A stretch of 64,000 bases of DNA from Mesorhizobium sp. ZC-5 (GTDB taxonomy: Bacteria; Pseudomonadota; Alphaproteobacteria; Rhizobiales; Rhizobiaceae), in contig NZ_JAOWPT010000013.1 of NCBI RefSeq assembly GCF_025753855.1, positions 112,322-176,321 on the forward strand. Direction: 5' to 3'. A program made the position numbers and the translations under genes. Of the stretch, positions 35,731-47,300 are shown piece after piece; position 1 is the stretch's first letter; each line of letters opens with the position of its first letter. Below the pieces are notes generated by a model. The model ran no database searches. It saw only the letters and a program-made list of their open reading frames with translations, and was not told where the DNA came from.

Positions 35731-37083
35731 TCATTCCGCCGCGATCGAAAAGGAAGCGTTGGCCGCCGGCTGGTCGCCCGGATCGGCGCCCTGCTCACGC
35801 AGAAGCCGCTGCACCCTGGCGATGTCAACCTTGTCGACCGTCACGCCCTGATCAAGCGCCACCGCGGCGGCGATGCCGGTTGCCTCGCCCATCGCCATGC
35901 AGGGCGGGATCTCGCGCGAGATGCGCTGCGCGGCGGCGGTAGACGAATAATGACGTCCGGCGACGAGCAACTGGGACACATCCTTGGGCAGCAGCGAACG
36001 GTAGGGATAATAGTAGTCGCGGCCGCGGGCGACGCTGTCGGAGAAATGCCGGCGCGAGGCAACGTCTTCCTTGCTCATCACATAGGCACCTTCAAGCAGG
36101 CGCGAGGTGCGAACACCGATCTGAGGGGCGACATCGACGACGAACGCGTTTTCGAAGCCGGGCACTTTCCCGCGGATATAGGCAACCAGCGCAGCGATGC
36201 GCTCGCGGCCCTTGAAGTCGGCCTTGGTCAGGTCTTCCACCGAGGTGCCATCAAGCCCTGCCATGTGCGGGCAGTTGCACCAGACTATGCCGGGCAGCGG
36301 CGTCTTCAACCACCAGCGCTCCCATGAGCCGCCCATGATGCGCTTGGCCTCGCGATCGACAATGGCGAAGGCGTCGGGCTCCTCATATTCGAAACGTTCA
36401 GCGGCGTCCGTATCGACGCCGCCGAGCCGGAAGACGGTGGTGACGATGAAGTTGCCGTGGCTGTAAGCCGCGCCGGCCGAGGCTGCGACATCAAGGTCGC
36501 CGGTCGCGTCGATGGTTATCTTGCCCAGCACGGCCTGGCGGCCGGCCTTGGTATCGCAGATCACGCCCTTGACCGCGCCGTCCTCGACGATCGCCCTGGA
36601 GAACCAGCTGTGCATTCGCAAATTGACGCCGGCTTCCGCGATCATGTCGTTGGAAGCGCGCTTGAAGCCGTCCGGATCGAAGGCTGAGGCGTAGCAGATC
36701 GGCTGCGGCTTCTCGTGGGAATGGAAGTTGTATACGCCCCAGCGGGCCCATTGCTGGAATTTCACATCGTCGGAGATCCAGTCGGCCTCCGGTGGCGTGA
36801 CGCAGAGCCCCATCTTCGTCATGCGGTCGATGAGTTCGGTGCAGAGACCGCGAACGGTGACCTCCGGGCCATTGCACATGTCGTCCAGCACCAACACCAT
36901 GCCGCCGGAGGCGAGGCCGCCCAGATAGGCATAGCGCTCGAGCAGAATTACCGACAGGCCATTGCGCGCGCCGGCCACCGCCGCCGAAATGCCGGCCGGC
37001 CCGCCGCCGACCACGACAAGGTCGGCCTCCGCCGCCACCGGCACCTTGCCGCCGGGTTCGTCGATCGTCTGCGAAGTCGTCAT
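35731..37083 (-). CDS. FAD-dependent oxidoreductase (FAD_oxidored-type)
   Basis: A 450-residue flavoprotein. The dinucleotide-binding motif VVVGGGPAGISAAVAGARNG lies at about residues 23-42, followed by ERYAYLGGLASGGMV typical of FAD_oxidored (PF12831) proteins, a central ITIDATGDLDVAASAGA and a C-terminal LLVAGRHYSSTAAAQRIS. These proteins oxidise or reduce carboxylic acids or other small substrates with FAD. The start at 37083 follows AGGAGA. Position between an importer and a CoA-transferase suggests it acts early in a catabolic route. Confidence 0.9.
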   Translation of the reverse strand: MTTSQTIDEPGGKVPVAAEADLVVVGGGPAGISAAVAGARNGLSVILLERYAYLGGLASGGMVLVLDDMCNGPEVTVRGLCTELIDRMTKMGLCVTPPEADWISDDVKFQQWARWGVYNFHSHEKPQPICYASAFDPDGFKRASNDMIAEAGVNLRMHSWFSRAIVEDGAVKGVICDTKAGRQAVLGKITIDATGDLDVAASAGAAYSHGNFIVTTVFRLGGVDTDAAERFEYEEPDAFAIVDREAKRIMGGSWERWWLKTPLPGIVWCNCPHMAGLDGTSVEDLTKADFKGRERIAALVAYIRGKVPGFENAFVVDVAPQIGVRTSRLLEGAYVMSKEDVASRRHFSDSVARGRDYYYPYRSLLPKDVSQLLVAGRHYSSTAAAQRISREIPPCMAMGEATGIAAAVALDQGVTVDKVDIARVQRLLREQGADPGDQPAANASFSIAAE

Positions 37084-37118
37084 CTCAAAATCTCCTGATC
37101 TCTCTTTTGCGGCAGCGC

Positions 37119-37955
37119 TCAGCGCACGCCGCCAACGTTCCATGTGAGGAAATACCGCTCGGCCCACGAGATCGCGCCGAAGAAGCTGGCCGAGAAGACC
37201 GAGCCGACGACGATGGTGGCGTAGAGCAGCGGTGAGTCGAAATTGTAGGTCGCCTGGATGATGAGCGCGCCGATACCAACGGTGGAGCCAATCCATTCTC
37301 CGACGATGGCGCCGATGACGGCGGTGGAGGCGGCGATCTTCAGGGCCGAAAACAGATATGGCAGCGAGTTCTTAAGGCGGACCTTCAGAAAGATCTCACT
37401 CGGCGAGGCCGACAGCACATGCATCAGTTCGAGCTGTTGCGGGTTCACGTCGCGCAGGCCGCGCGTCATGTTGACCAGCGTCGGGAAGAAGCAGATCAGC
37501 GCGGCAATGGCGATCTTCGGCTCCATGCCGTTACCGAGCAGCAGCACGAGGATGGGAGCCTTGGCGACAACGGGGATGGTGTTGACCATCACCGCTATCG
37601 GGAAGAAGGCCTCCTCCAGGCTGTCCTTGTAGGCGAACGCCGTGGCGATGGTGATGGCGGCGATGTTGCCAATGAGAAAACCCGAGATCGCCTCGATGGC
37701 GGTCGGCAGTAGGTTCTGCATCAGCATCGGGAATTTGGCGACGAGCACATGGAAGACTGCACTCGGTGCCGGCGCGATGAAGGGCCTGATGCCGAACACC
37801 TTGACCGAGATTTCCCAGGCCACCAGCAGGGCCAGAAACGTGATCAGCGGCAGTAGCCTGCGGCGCCAGAGCAGGCGGCGCTTGGCGGCGAGATAAACGG
37901 CCTGGGCTTCGCCGTCGTCGACGAAGGCGCCCATGGTGGCGGTGTTGGTGGACAT
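37119..37955 (-). CDS. ABC transporter permease (NitT/TauT type)
   Basis: A 278-residue permease with about six helices. The ATPase-docking EAA region reads LMHVLSASPSEIFLKVRLKNSLP. NitT/TauT family members carry sulfonates, nitrate, pyrimidine precursors or aromatic acids. The start at 37955 is one base after the ATPase stop. Confidence 0.92.
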   Translation of the reverse strand: MSTNTATMGAFVDDGEAQAVYLAAKRRLLWRRRLLPLITFLALLVAWEISVKVFGIRPFIAPAPSAVFHVLVAKFPMLMQNLLPTAIEAISGFLIGNIAAITIATAFAYKDSLEEAFFPIAVMVNTIPVVAKAPILVLLLGNGMEPKIAIAALICFFPTLVNMTRGLRDVNPQQLELMHVLSASPSEIFLKVRLKNSLPYLFSALKIAASTAVIGAIVGEWIGSTVGIGALIIQATYNFDSPLLYATIVVGSVFSASFFGAISWAERYFLTWNVGGVR

Positions 37956-37956
37956 G

Positions 37957-38769
37957 TCAGCAGGTCTCCAGGACGCGGCGCAGATGCGACACGAGGGCGA
38001 CGAATTCCGGGGTTTCGCGCATCGCGATGCGGCGCGGCGATGGCAGGTTGACGGGCACCCGTTCACGCACGCGGCCGGGGCGCGCCGCCAGGAGCAGCAC
38101 CTCCTGGCCGAGAAAGGCTGCCTCGTAGATCGAGTGCGTGACGAAGAGGATGGTCGTGTGTGTCCGCTCCCAGACGGCGAGCAGTTCTTCGTTCAGGCGG
38201 TCGCGCGTGATCTCGTCCAGGGCCCCGAAGGGCTCGTCCATGAACAGCAGCTTCGGACTGGAGACCAGCGCGCGTGCGATAGAGACGCGCTGGCGCATGC
38301 CACCGGAGAGTTCATGCGGAAAAGCCTTTTCCCAACCGGAGAGGCCGACAAGCTCGATCAACTCGTGCGGATCGCTGGCCTTGCCCAAGGGTGCGCCGCC
38401 ACCCACTTCCAGCGGCAGCGTCACATTCTCGAGAACCGTGCGCCAGGGCAGCAAGGCGGCATCCTGGAAGACGAAGCCGATGTCACGTCGCGATCGCGCC
38501 GCCGAGGCCGACCCGCCGAGCACGCGGGCGGTTCCGGTGCTCGGCTGGATGATGTCGGCGACAACGCGCAGCAGTGTGGACTTGCCGCAGCCCGATGGCC
38601 CGAGAAGCGTGAGGAAGCCCCCCTTCGGGACGGTCAGGTCGATGCCGTCGAGCGCGGTGATGGTCCCGCGCTCGGTTGTGAAGCGGACGGAGACCTTGTG
38701 AAGTTCGACCGCGAGGTCGCTCGTCTCGGGGCTCTCTGGTGGATCGCGTTCGACCAGGGCAAGTGCCAT
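37957..38769 (-). CDS. ABC transporter ATP-binding protein (NitT/TauT type)
   Basis: A 270-residue ATPase with Walker A GPSGCGKST, signature LSGGMRQRVSIA, Walker B LLFMDEPFGALD and switch LFVTHSIYEA, as in SsuB/TauB. It follows the binding-protein gene after 14 bp and energises the permease encoded next. Confidence 0.93.
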   Translation of the reverse strand: MALALVERDPPESPETSDLAVELHKVSVRFTTERGTITALDGIDLTVPKGGFLTLLGPSGCGKSTLLRVVADIIQPSTGTARVLGGSASAARSRRDIGFVFQDAALLPWRTVLENVTLPLEVGGGAPLGKASDPHELIELVGLSGWEKAFPHELSGGMRQRVSIARALVSSPKLLFMDEPFGALDEITRDRLNEELLAVWERTHTTILFVTHSIYEAAFLGQEVLLLAARPGRVRERVPVNLPSPRRIAMRETPEFVALVSHLRRVLETC

Positions 38770-38783
38770 CGCGCGTTACCCCG

Positions 38784-39818
38784 TCAACCGAGTTTGGGAC
38801 GGTCGCCCGCCGTCGCTTCCAGCGGCGCCATCGAGATGACGCTGTCGAGAGCCGGGGCACCGGCGGAAAACTGCTCCAGTTCATCGTAGAGCGTGATCTG
38901 GGCTTGCCAGATGGCCGGGTCCATCGTGCCCCACCCGCCAGCCGCGGTAGCGGGGGTGAAGATGTGTGCGAGCATGACCTGGGCGGCCGCGATCTCGTCG
39001 GCCTTGACGAGGTTCGGGAATTCCTTCAGCAGCATGTCGACTGCGGCTTCGGGGTTGGCTTTGGCATATTCCCAGCCCTTTCCCGATGCCCTGAGGAATC
39101 CGTTGACCGCCTCCGCATTGTTGGCGAGCACGTCGGTGGTCGTATAATAGGGATTGCCGTAGAGCTGCACACCCTGATCCCACAGCTTCATGACGACCGG
39201 ATCGGGGCCGAGCACAGAAAGCGCGGTGGTGTTGGTAGTCCAGCCGGTCACGGCGTGGACCTGGCCGCTGAGCAGGGGTGTCATATCGGCGCCGATCATG
39301 ACGGCCTCGACGTCGCCTTCCGGAATGCCGTGCTTTTTCAGCAACGCCGACAGCAGGACTTTTCCCGTCGCCTGGATGCCAATCTTCTTGCCAACCATAT
39401 CCTTGGCTTCACGGATCGGGTTGGCGGGCAGCGAGAAAAAGGCATACGGGTGCTGCTGTGCGCTGACGGCGATGGCCTTGACAGGAATTCCCTGCGAGGC
39501 TGCGAGCATGAGCGATGGGCTGGACGATACCTGGCCGATCTCGTGGCGGCCGGACGCCACGATGGCGACACCGTCGATGCTTGGGCCACCGGGCTGGATG
39601 GCAAGCTCAAGCCCCTGCTCCTCGAAATAACCGAGCTGCTTGGCTGCCACTTCGCCGAGCTGGTTGCCACCACCGAGCCAGCCTAGCTGCATGTTGATCG
39701 TCTTGGTGCCGGACTGCGCAAGAACGCGATTGGAAACGATCGCCGGCATTGCGAGGGCTCCTGCCAACCCGGCTCCTGCCTTGAGCAGGGTTCGCCTTGA
39801 AACGCTTATTTTCGTCAT
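38784..39818 (-). CDS. ABC transporter substrate-binding protein (NMT1/TauA-like)
   Basis: A 344-residue periplasmic binding protein. It has a twin-arginine signal: SRRTLLKAGAGLAGALAMPA at residues 7-26, so it is probably exported folded by Tat. The mature part shows NMT1/TauA features (MQLGWLGGGNQLGEVAAKQLGYFEEQGLE, GKKIGIQATGKVLLSALLKKHGI). It starts at 39818 after GGGGAA and leads a seven-gene operon ending with the ferredoxin. The ligand is unknown. Confidence 0.92.
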   Translation of the reverse strand: MTKISVSRRTLLKAGAGLAGALAMPAIVSNRVLAQSGTKTINMQLGWLGGGNQLGEVAAKQLGYFEEQGLELAIQPGGPSIDGVAIVASGRHEIGQVSSSPSLMLAASQGIPVKAIAVSAQQHPYAFFSLPANPIREAKDMVGKKIGIQATGKVLLSALLKKHGIPEGDVEAVMIGADMTPLLSGQVHAVTGWTTNTTALSVLGPDPVVMKLWDQGVQLYGNPYYTTTDVLANNAEAVNGFLRASGKGWEYAKANPEAAVDMLLKEFPNLVKADEIAAAQVMLAHIFTPATAAGGWGTMDPAIWQAQITLYDELEQFSAGAPALDSVISMAPLEATAGDRPKLG

Positions 39819-39971
39819 GGAAGTTCCCCTTGTTGTCGGCCCTTGTCGGGCCGGATGCTTCGATGCTCGGTGCCGCGCCTGATGACGTTCATGCACCGGC
39901 TGTCATTCCGGAAGCCGAATAGACTTTAGAGGTGGCAGAGCGCTCCAAGGAAGCATAAAGATTCGAGAGAG

Positions 39972-39992
39972 GTGATGCCGTTTCGGCATCAC
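39972..39992. promoter_or_regulatory. Palindrome upstream of the LysR gene
   Basis: GTGATGCCG (39972-39980) and CGGCATCAC (39984-39992) form a perfect 9-bp inverted repeat around TTT. It lies 20 bp before the LysR start and 154 bp from the divergent binding-protein gene. It is a candidate LysR operator for autoregulation; as RNA it could also form a hairpin just before the ribosome-binding site. Confidence 0.5.
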
Positions 39993-40012
39993 TTGTTACG
40001 GCGGAGGTGGCA

Positions 40013-40927
40013 ATGCACGCTGTGGTATTGCGCTACATCGATCAGGTCGCGCGACTGGGCTCGATCAGGCGTGCGGCAGGCGTGCTGAATGTCGCCTCGT
40101 CGGCGGTGAATCGCCAGATCCTCAAGCTGGAAGCAGAGATCGGCACGTCGCTCTTCGAACGTGTCGGCAACGGCGTCCGACCAACCGCAGCCGGCGAATA
40201 TGTCATCCGGCATGCGCGAGAGACGATCGCCCGCTGGAACAATGTCCGCAGTGAGATCTCGACGTTGTCCGGTGACATTCACGGCGAAGTTCGCATTGTA
40301 TCGATCCCGGCACCGATGGTGCGCATCTTGCCGCGCGCCATTGAAGAAACCTCCCGGCATCATCCTCATATCGCCTTCCGGGTGATCGACGCCGCTCCCA
40401 AGGAGCATAGTGAGGAGATGCGTGCCCGCCGCCCCGACATTGCGATCCTGTTTATCGATCGGAGGCATCGCGGCTACGAGGTGGCGGCGCGGATCAGAAT
40501 GCGCATCGGCGCGATCATGCGGCCAGGGCATGCGTTGGCTGGGAAGAAAGAGGTTACGCTGACCGAATGCGCGGCCTATCCTGTGTGCATGCTTTCAGAT
40601 CCGTGGATCCTGAATGCGACTGCGGAAGCCGAATTTACGCACAGCGGAGCACAGTTCAGATCGGTCCTGCTCACGAATTCGCTGCCTATGACAAAAGAGG
40701 TCATGCTCGCAGGATTGGGCATTGGCTTCTTCACGCCGACGGGATTCGTCGATGAATTGAAGGCGGGAGAGCTAATTCATGTTCCGCTCGCCGAGCCGGA
40801 TCTTTCCGCGAGCGAGATCGGGCTGCTGATTCATCGTGATCGTCAGTCTTCGCCGGCAGTTAGCGCTCTCGCCAAAAGGCTGGTCGACAAATTTGCTGAG
40901 CTCGAACGGGATATCAGTGCTCTCTGA
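40013..40927 (+). CDS. LysR-family transcriptional regulator
   Basis: A 304-residue LysR regulator with the N-terminal helix-turn-helix (about residues 1-60, LGSIRRAAGVLNVASSAVNRQI) and a C-terminal effector domain ending in a helical tail. The ATG at 40013 has GGAGG five bases ahead; a GTG six bases earlier overlaps that site. It is divergent from the NitT/TauT-FAD-CoA transferase operon and probably controls it in response to the imported acid or a product. Confidence 0.92.
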   Translation: MHAVVLRYIDQVARLGSIRRAAGVLNVASSAVNRQILKLEAEIGTSLFERVGNGVRPTAAGEYVIRHARETIARWNNVRSEISTLSGDIHGEVRIVSIPAPMVRILPRAIEETSRHHPHIAFRVIDAAPKEHSEEMRARRPDIAILFIDRRHRGYEVAARIRMRIGAIMRPGHALAGKKEVTLTECAAYPVCMLSDPWILNATAEAEFTHSGAQFRSVLLTNSLPMTKEVMLAGLGIGFFTPTGFVDELKAGELIHVPLAEPDLSASEIGLLIHRDRQSSPAVSALAKRLVDKFAELERDISAL

Positions 40928-41337
40928 GAGGTTGAACAGCAGCGGATCAAGCATGAGTCGAAGAAGTTGAACGAAAAACGGCGAAAGATGGATCAGCCTG
41001 AGGTCTTCTTTCGGCTGCGGCCGGTGATCGACCCCGATGATGGAACATAACCGTCCTGCCGACCATCGCCAACTGATCTTCTTGCTCGCTTGCCTTCCGT
41101 CCCATGCTGTAACCCTACCGCAACACCTGGTTGAAAAAGAGGTTTTCCATACCCCGCGGCCTAGTTTGCACGGGCGAGAGCGGTGACGACAGCCCTGGGT
41201 TGCGTTAACGTGTCGTAATGCGGGAGACGGGCTGGCGCGGATGGCGATTTGATTGCCGCCGCGCCTCCGGGTGGTCTTGGGGACGACAAGGCTCTCGGGG
41301 CCGGCCTTCATCGGGTCGGATAAAACCGAAGCCGGAC
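40928..41337. other. Intergenic stretch before the autotransporter gene
   Basis: This 410-bp stretch has no convincing gene on either strand. The autotransporter frame is open back to an ATG at 41218, but residues encoded before 41338 are basic, Gly/Arg/Trp-rich and unlike a signal peptide. No clear promoter or terminator was recognised. Confidence 0.5.
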
Positions 41338-44300
41338 ATGATGGAGGGTATGTCCCCGGACCGGTCCTGGCGCTCTGCGCTGTTCAATTCCACTGCGCTT
41401 TTGGGCCTATCGGCTCTAGCCGGCACCACGCTCTTGGCTGGCGGTTTCGCGGTGCCAGCGCAGGCGCAAAACTGGACCGGCTCGGCGTCGAATGACTGGT
41501 TCACAGGCGCCAACTGGGACAATGGCCAGCCGCCCCCTTCCGCCTTCGACGGCGTCCTCAATACGGTCACACCCAATGCAACGGTCATTAACGGTGGCGA
41601 TGCGAGTGTCCGGAGCCTGACGCTTGGCGGCGGGCCGGGCCTTATCGGCGACCTTTCGATCGTCAACGGCGGCACTTTGGCTGCAGGTAGTCTAGGTGTA
41701 GGATCTGGCGGTGGTGGTGGGGTCGCCGGCGGGGAGGGCACGATCACCGTCAGCGGTGTCGGCTCGCGCCTCATCACGAGCAGCGTCGCCGGCTTCGGCA
41801 ACCAATCGGGCACCGGGCGCCTGTTCGTGCTCGACGGTGGCGTCGTGGAGTTCGGCATCGCGGTTCAGAACGCGATCATCTTCAGCTTCACTCCCGACAG
41901 CGCCGCGAGCGCGACCGTCAGTGGCAACGGCTCGATGCTCTCCACGCTCGGCGGACTGACAGTGGCGCGGCAGGGCAACGCCACGCTGAGCATCGACGGC
42001 GGCGGAGCGGTGAGCGCCGTGACAGTGATGCTGGGCGAGTTCGCTGGCGCTCTGGGCGAGGCCACAGTCAACGACAGCGACAGCAGCCTGGATGTTGGAA
42101 ACACGCTGACTGTCGGCGGCGCCGGCAACGCAAATCTGGAGATAACTGGCGGCGGCGCGGCAACCGCCGGCGCCGTCACCCTCGGCCAGGACGCGGGCGC
42201 GCAGGGCACGCTGGAGGTCAGCGGCGCCGGGTCGACCTTGACGCACACCGGCACCTTTGGCGAGTTCGTCGTCGGCTTCTCCGGCAATGGCACCTTCACG
42301 GTCGGTGCTGGTGCAGTCGCGACCAGCGGCAACAACGTCCATCTGGGCCTGCAATCGGGCGCGCAAGGCAGCGCCACTGTCACCGGTGCCGGATCGCAAT
42401 TGCTGGTGGATGAGGGGCTGTTCGTCGGACGCACTGGCGCCGGCATGCTGTCGGTCGGCGATGGCGGTCGCGTCGAGGCGGGCGGGGTCGTCATCGGGGT
42501 AATTGCGGGCGGCACGGGCGCTGTTACGGTCGCTGGCGCCGGTTCGGTGCTGGACGTGGACGGATTGACTGTCGCCGAAGGCGGCGGCGGCGGCCTCATC
42601 GTGGAGGACGGCGGCCTGGTCGATAGCGCGAACGGCTCCTCCATCGGCGTTGGGGGCACCGGCGCGGTCACCGTGACCGGCGCCGGCTCGGTCTGGAACG
42701 CCGGTGAGCTGTCGTTCGTGGGCTTCATTTCCAGCGGCTCGCTGGAGGTGCTGGAGGGCGGTGTCGTCAACGGCGTCGATGCGCGGATCGGCAACGTCTC
42801 AGGCAGCCAAGGCGCGGCGAACATCAACGGCGCGGGGTCGGCCTGGAACCTGACCGGCGACCTCATCGTTGGCGTCGCCGGCAACGGCGCGCTCACCATC
42901 GCGGATGGCGGCGCGGTGAGCAATAGGAGCGCAGTTATCGGGAACAGTGGCACCGGGACCGTGACGGTGACCGGCCCAACCTCGACCTGGACCAGCAACG
43001 GCGGGCTCCTTGTCGGCCAGAGTGCCGGCGGGAACGGAACGCTGGTGATCTCCGCCGGCGGCGCGGTGACCACGGGAGGTCAGGGCGTCATCGGCCTCCA
43101 GGCCGGCTCGCAGGGTACCGCGACCGTGACCGGCGCTGGCTCGAGCTGGACGATTTCTGGCGACCCTCTGTTTGTCGGGGCTTCTGGCAACGGCGCGCTC
43201 ACCATCGCCGATGGCGGCGCGGTGAGCAATAGCGACGCAGCTATCGGTTTGGTTGCCACTGGGACCGTGATGGTGACCGGCCCAACCTCGACCTGGACCA
43301 GCAGCGGCACCGTCGAGGTCGGCCAGATTGCTGGCGGGATCGGCACGCTCACCCTGGCGGACGGCGCCACGGCAAGCGCCGCCTCGGTCAGCATCGCCAC
43401 GTTCACAGGCTCCACCGGCACGCTCAACATCGGCGGGGGGCCGGCCGATGTCCCCGGCACGCTCAATACCGGCACCGTGACGTTCGGCGCCGGCACCGGC
43501 ACGATAAATTTCAACCATACCGGAACCGGCTATGAGTTCGCGTCGGCGATCAGCGGCGCCGGCACGGTGAACGTGTTGGCCGGCACGACGATCTTTACTG
43601 CCGACAACAGCTACACCGGTGCGACCACGATCGACGCCGGGGCCACGCTGCAGGTCGGCAATGGCGGCGCATCCGGCAGTATCGCCAGCGATGTCGCCAA
43701 TGACGGGGCGCTGATCTTCGACCGCGCCGGAACGCTCACCTATCACGGCGACATCTCGGGCAGCGGCGCCCTTACCAAGACCGGCGCCGGCAGGCTGACG
43801 CTGACGGGAAACAACACCTACGCCGGCGATACGACGATTAGGGCTGGCGCGCTTGAAGTGTCGCCAGGCGTTATTAACAACCCAAATAGCGACATGGTGG
43901 TCGGCGCCCAATCCGGCGACAATGGTGCGCTGCGCATCGTCAACGGCGGATCGGTGAGCAACCGGTTCGGCTTTGTCGGCTCCGTGGCCGGTTCCCAGGG
44001 CACGGTGACGGTGAGCGGTGCCAATTCCACTTGGGTCAACAGTCGCGTCCTCTTCGTCGGAGATGTCGGCATCGGCACGCTGACCATCGAAGATGGCGGG
44101 GCGGTGAGCGACAGGTCCGGCAATGTCGGCACTAACATCGGCTCCCAGGGCACGGTGACGGTGACCGGACCGGGCTCGAGCTGGACAAATTCCGCTGATC
44201 TCGTCGTCGGCGGTGCCGGCATCGGTACGCTGACCATTGCGGATGGCGGCACGGTGAGCGACGAGTTTGGCGTTGTCGGCGCCGGCTTCCAGGGTACGGT

Positions 44301-47300
44301 GACGGTGAGTGGCCAAGACTCCACCTGGACCAACAACGGTGGCCTCTTCGTCGGCGGTTCCGGCGCCGGCACGCTGACTATCGAAGAGGGCGGGACAGTG
44401 AGCAGTGTGTTCGGCCGTATCGGCACTGGCCCCTTCGCCGACGGCGCGGTGACAGTAACTGGCCAAGGCTCCACCTGGACCAGCAGTGGCCCCCTCGTTG
44501 TCGGGGTCGAAGGCACGGGAGTGCTTACCGTCGCGGACGGCGGGGTGGTGGGCGCGGCAGGTGCGTTTGTGCTGGCTGATCAGGGCGGGTCGCAGGGCAC
44601 GCTTAACTTCGGCGCCGTCGTAGGTGAGACGGCGGTGGCACCGGGCACGCTCGCTGCCACGACGGTCGAGTTCGGTGCAGGCACCGGGACGATCAATTTC
44701 AACCATACGGGGACCGCCTACGAATTCGCTTCGGCGATCCGCGGCGACGGCAGCGTCAACGTGTTCTCCGGCACCACTCTCCTCACCGGCGCCAGCAGCA
44801 ACACCGGCGCGACCAACGTCAATGGTGGCACGCTGCTGGTCAATGGCTTGTTGGGCAACACCGCGACGACGGTAGCAAACGGCGCCATACTGGGCGGCAC
44901 CGGTTCGATCGCCGGCGATGTAACCGTGCTGGATGGCGGCATTTTGGCGCCTGGCGCCAGCGCCGGCACGCTGACGCTCGGCTCGCTCACCCTCAGCGGC
45001 GGTTCGATCCTCGACTATGAGCTCGGCCAGGCCGGCGTGATCGGCGGCGGCATCAACGACCTGACGGTGGTGACTGGCGACCTGGTGCTCGATGGAACGC
45101 TGAACATCACCGACATCGGCGGGTTCGGGCCTGGCGTCTACCGGCTGATGAACTATGGCGGCGCGCTGACCGACAACGCGCTCGAACTTGGTAGTCTGCC
45201 CGCCGGCGTCAATGCCGGCGACCTGTTCGTGCAGACCCGCATCAGTGGCCAGGTGAACCTGATCAACAATGTCGGCGCGGTGCTGGGCTTCTGGGACGGC
45301 GGCAATGCCGCGCTGCACGACAACGGCGCCAATGACGGCGGCGACGGCGTCTGGGATGCGGCCAATCGCAACTGGACCGAAGCCGACGGCACGCCCAACG
45401 GCCGGTGGAACCAGGATTTTGCGATCTTCGGCGGCAGCGCCGGAACCGTTGCGGTCAATAATTCTGCTGGCAATGTTTCCTTCACCGGCATGCAGTTCAT
45501 GACCGACGGCTACGTCATCGATGGCGACGCGCTGACGACGACGACCGACGAAACCATCATCCGCGTCGATCTCGGCGTGACCGCCGAGATCGGCGCAGCG
45601 ATTACCGGCAGCGGCGGCCTGGTCAAGCAGGACACCGGCACGCTGGTGCTCTCCGGCGCCAACGGCTACGCGGGCGGCACCTCCATCCTGAACGGCACGC
45701 TGCAGGTCTCGTCCGATGCCAACCTGGGCGCCGCGTCGGGCAATCTGGTGCTGGCCGGCGGCACGCTGCGGAACACGGCCGCCTTCGCGACGGCACGGGA
45801 CATCACGCTTGGCGCCGGCGGCGGCACCTTCCAGACCGATGCCGAGCTGACCGCCTCTGGCGTCCTCTCCGGCGCCGGTGCCCTCACCAAGACCGGCGGC
45901 GGAGTGCTCACGCTGACCGGCTCGAACAGCTATGCCGGCGGCACGACGGTTTCCGATGGGAGGCTCATCGCGTCTGTGACCGGGGCGATCGGCACCGGCC
46001 CGGTGACGATCGGCGAGGCAAGCGGAACTAGTGGCGTCCTGGATTTTACAGGCTCAGCGCAGGCCGGAACGTTGGCGATCAAGGTTGCCGACCTCACCAG
46101 CTCACTGATTTTTGTCCAAAATGCATCCGCCGGCGCGGCGACGATCGACAATAGCGGCCAGATCTTTTTCTTCGATACGAGTTCGGCGGGAACCGCGACC
46201 ATCGTCAGCGATGCCGGCATTCCCGACGGCAATGGCCCCATCCCCGGCAACGGGGGCGGTGTCATCTTCCGTGACAGCGCCACGGCCGGCAGCGCTACGA
46301 TTACCAATTTGGCCGACAGCAACGTCGTTTTCTCCGGCAACAGCACGGCCGACGGCGCAACGATCATCAACGGTGGCCTGGTCGACATTTCAAACCTCGA
46401 AGCCGACGGCATCGGCATCGGGTCGCTCTCGGGTGCAGGCACGGCTTATCTCGGTTCAAAGAGCCTGACGCTCGGCGGGCTCGGGAAAGACGACACGATC
46501 AGCGGCGTCATGCTCGACGGCGGCGACGGTGGCGGCACTAGCGGTTCGCTAGTCAAGGTCGGAACCGGCACGTTGACGCTGACCGGCGCCAACGCCTACA
46601 CCGGCGGCACGACGGTGAATGCTGGAAGGCTGGACATCGGCGGCGGCAGCGCCACCGGCTTGATCGCCGGCGATGTCGAGATCATGGCCGGCGGCACGCT
46701 CGCCTTCAACCGCAGTGACGACCTCACCTTCGACGGGCTGATCGGCGGCGACGGGACGGTCGAGAAGCTGGCCGGCGGCACACTCATTCTCACCGGCGAC
46801 TCCAATGCCTTTGCGGGATCGACAACCGTCAATGCGGGCACGCTTGCCGTCAACGGCACGCTCGGCGGCGCGCTGGATGTTTTGTCCGGCGGTCGCCTGG
46901 AAGGCACCGGCACGATCGGCACGACGACCGTCACCTCGGGTGGCACGATTGCGCCGGGCAATTCGATCGACACGCTTTCCGTTGCCGGCGACATCACCTT
47001 CGCCGCCGGCTCCACCTACGAGGTCGAGATCGAACCCGGCCTCGACGGTGACCTGATCGACGCATCGGGAGCGGCCAGCATCGACGGCGGCACGGTGCGT
47101 GTGCTGAAGACGGCGGGAACCTATACGCCCGGCAGCCGCTGGACGATCGTCAGCGCCGACGGCGGCGTTGCCGGAGAATTCGGCGACCTGACCCAGAACA
47201 TGCCGTTCGTCGACCTGGCACTCGCCTACGACCCCAACAACGTCTATCTCGACGTCACCCGAAACGACGTCTCGTTCTGCGATGTGGCGCTGACCTTCAA

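Noticed and set aside
41218-41337. Start of the autotransporter at the first ATG (41218)
   Set aside because: The 40 extra residues are basic and Trp/Gly/Arg-rich and would bury the signal peptide that begins after 41338.
42880-44540. Possible CRISPR-like array because of regular repeats
   Set aside because: The repeats are in-frame coding units of about 153 nt within one gene, without short identical repeats and unique spacers.
42799-45318. An 839-codon open frame on the minus strand inside the autotransporter gene
   Set aside because: It is antisense to GC-rich repeats, its product is low-complexity and resembles nothing, and the plus strand encodes a clear autotransporter. Long antisense frames are expected in such DNA.
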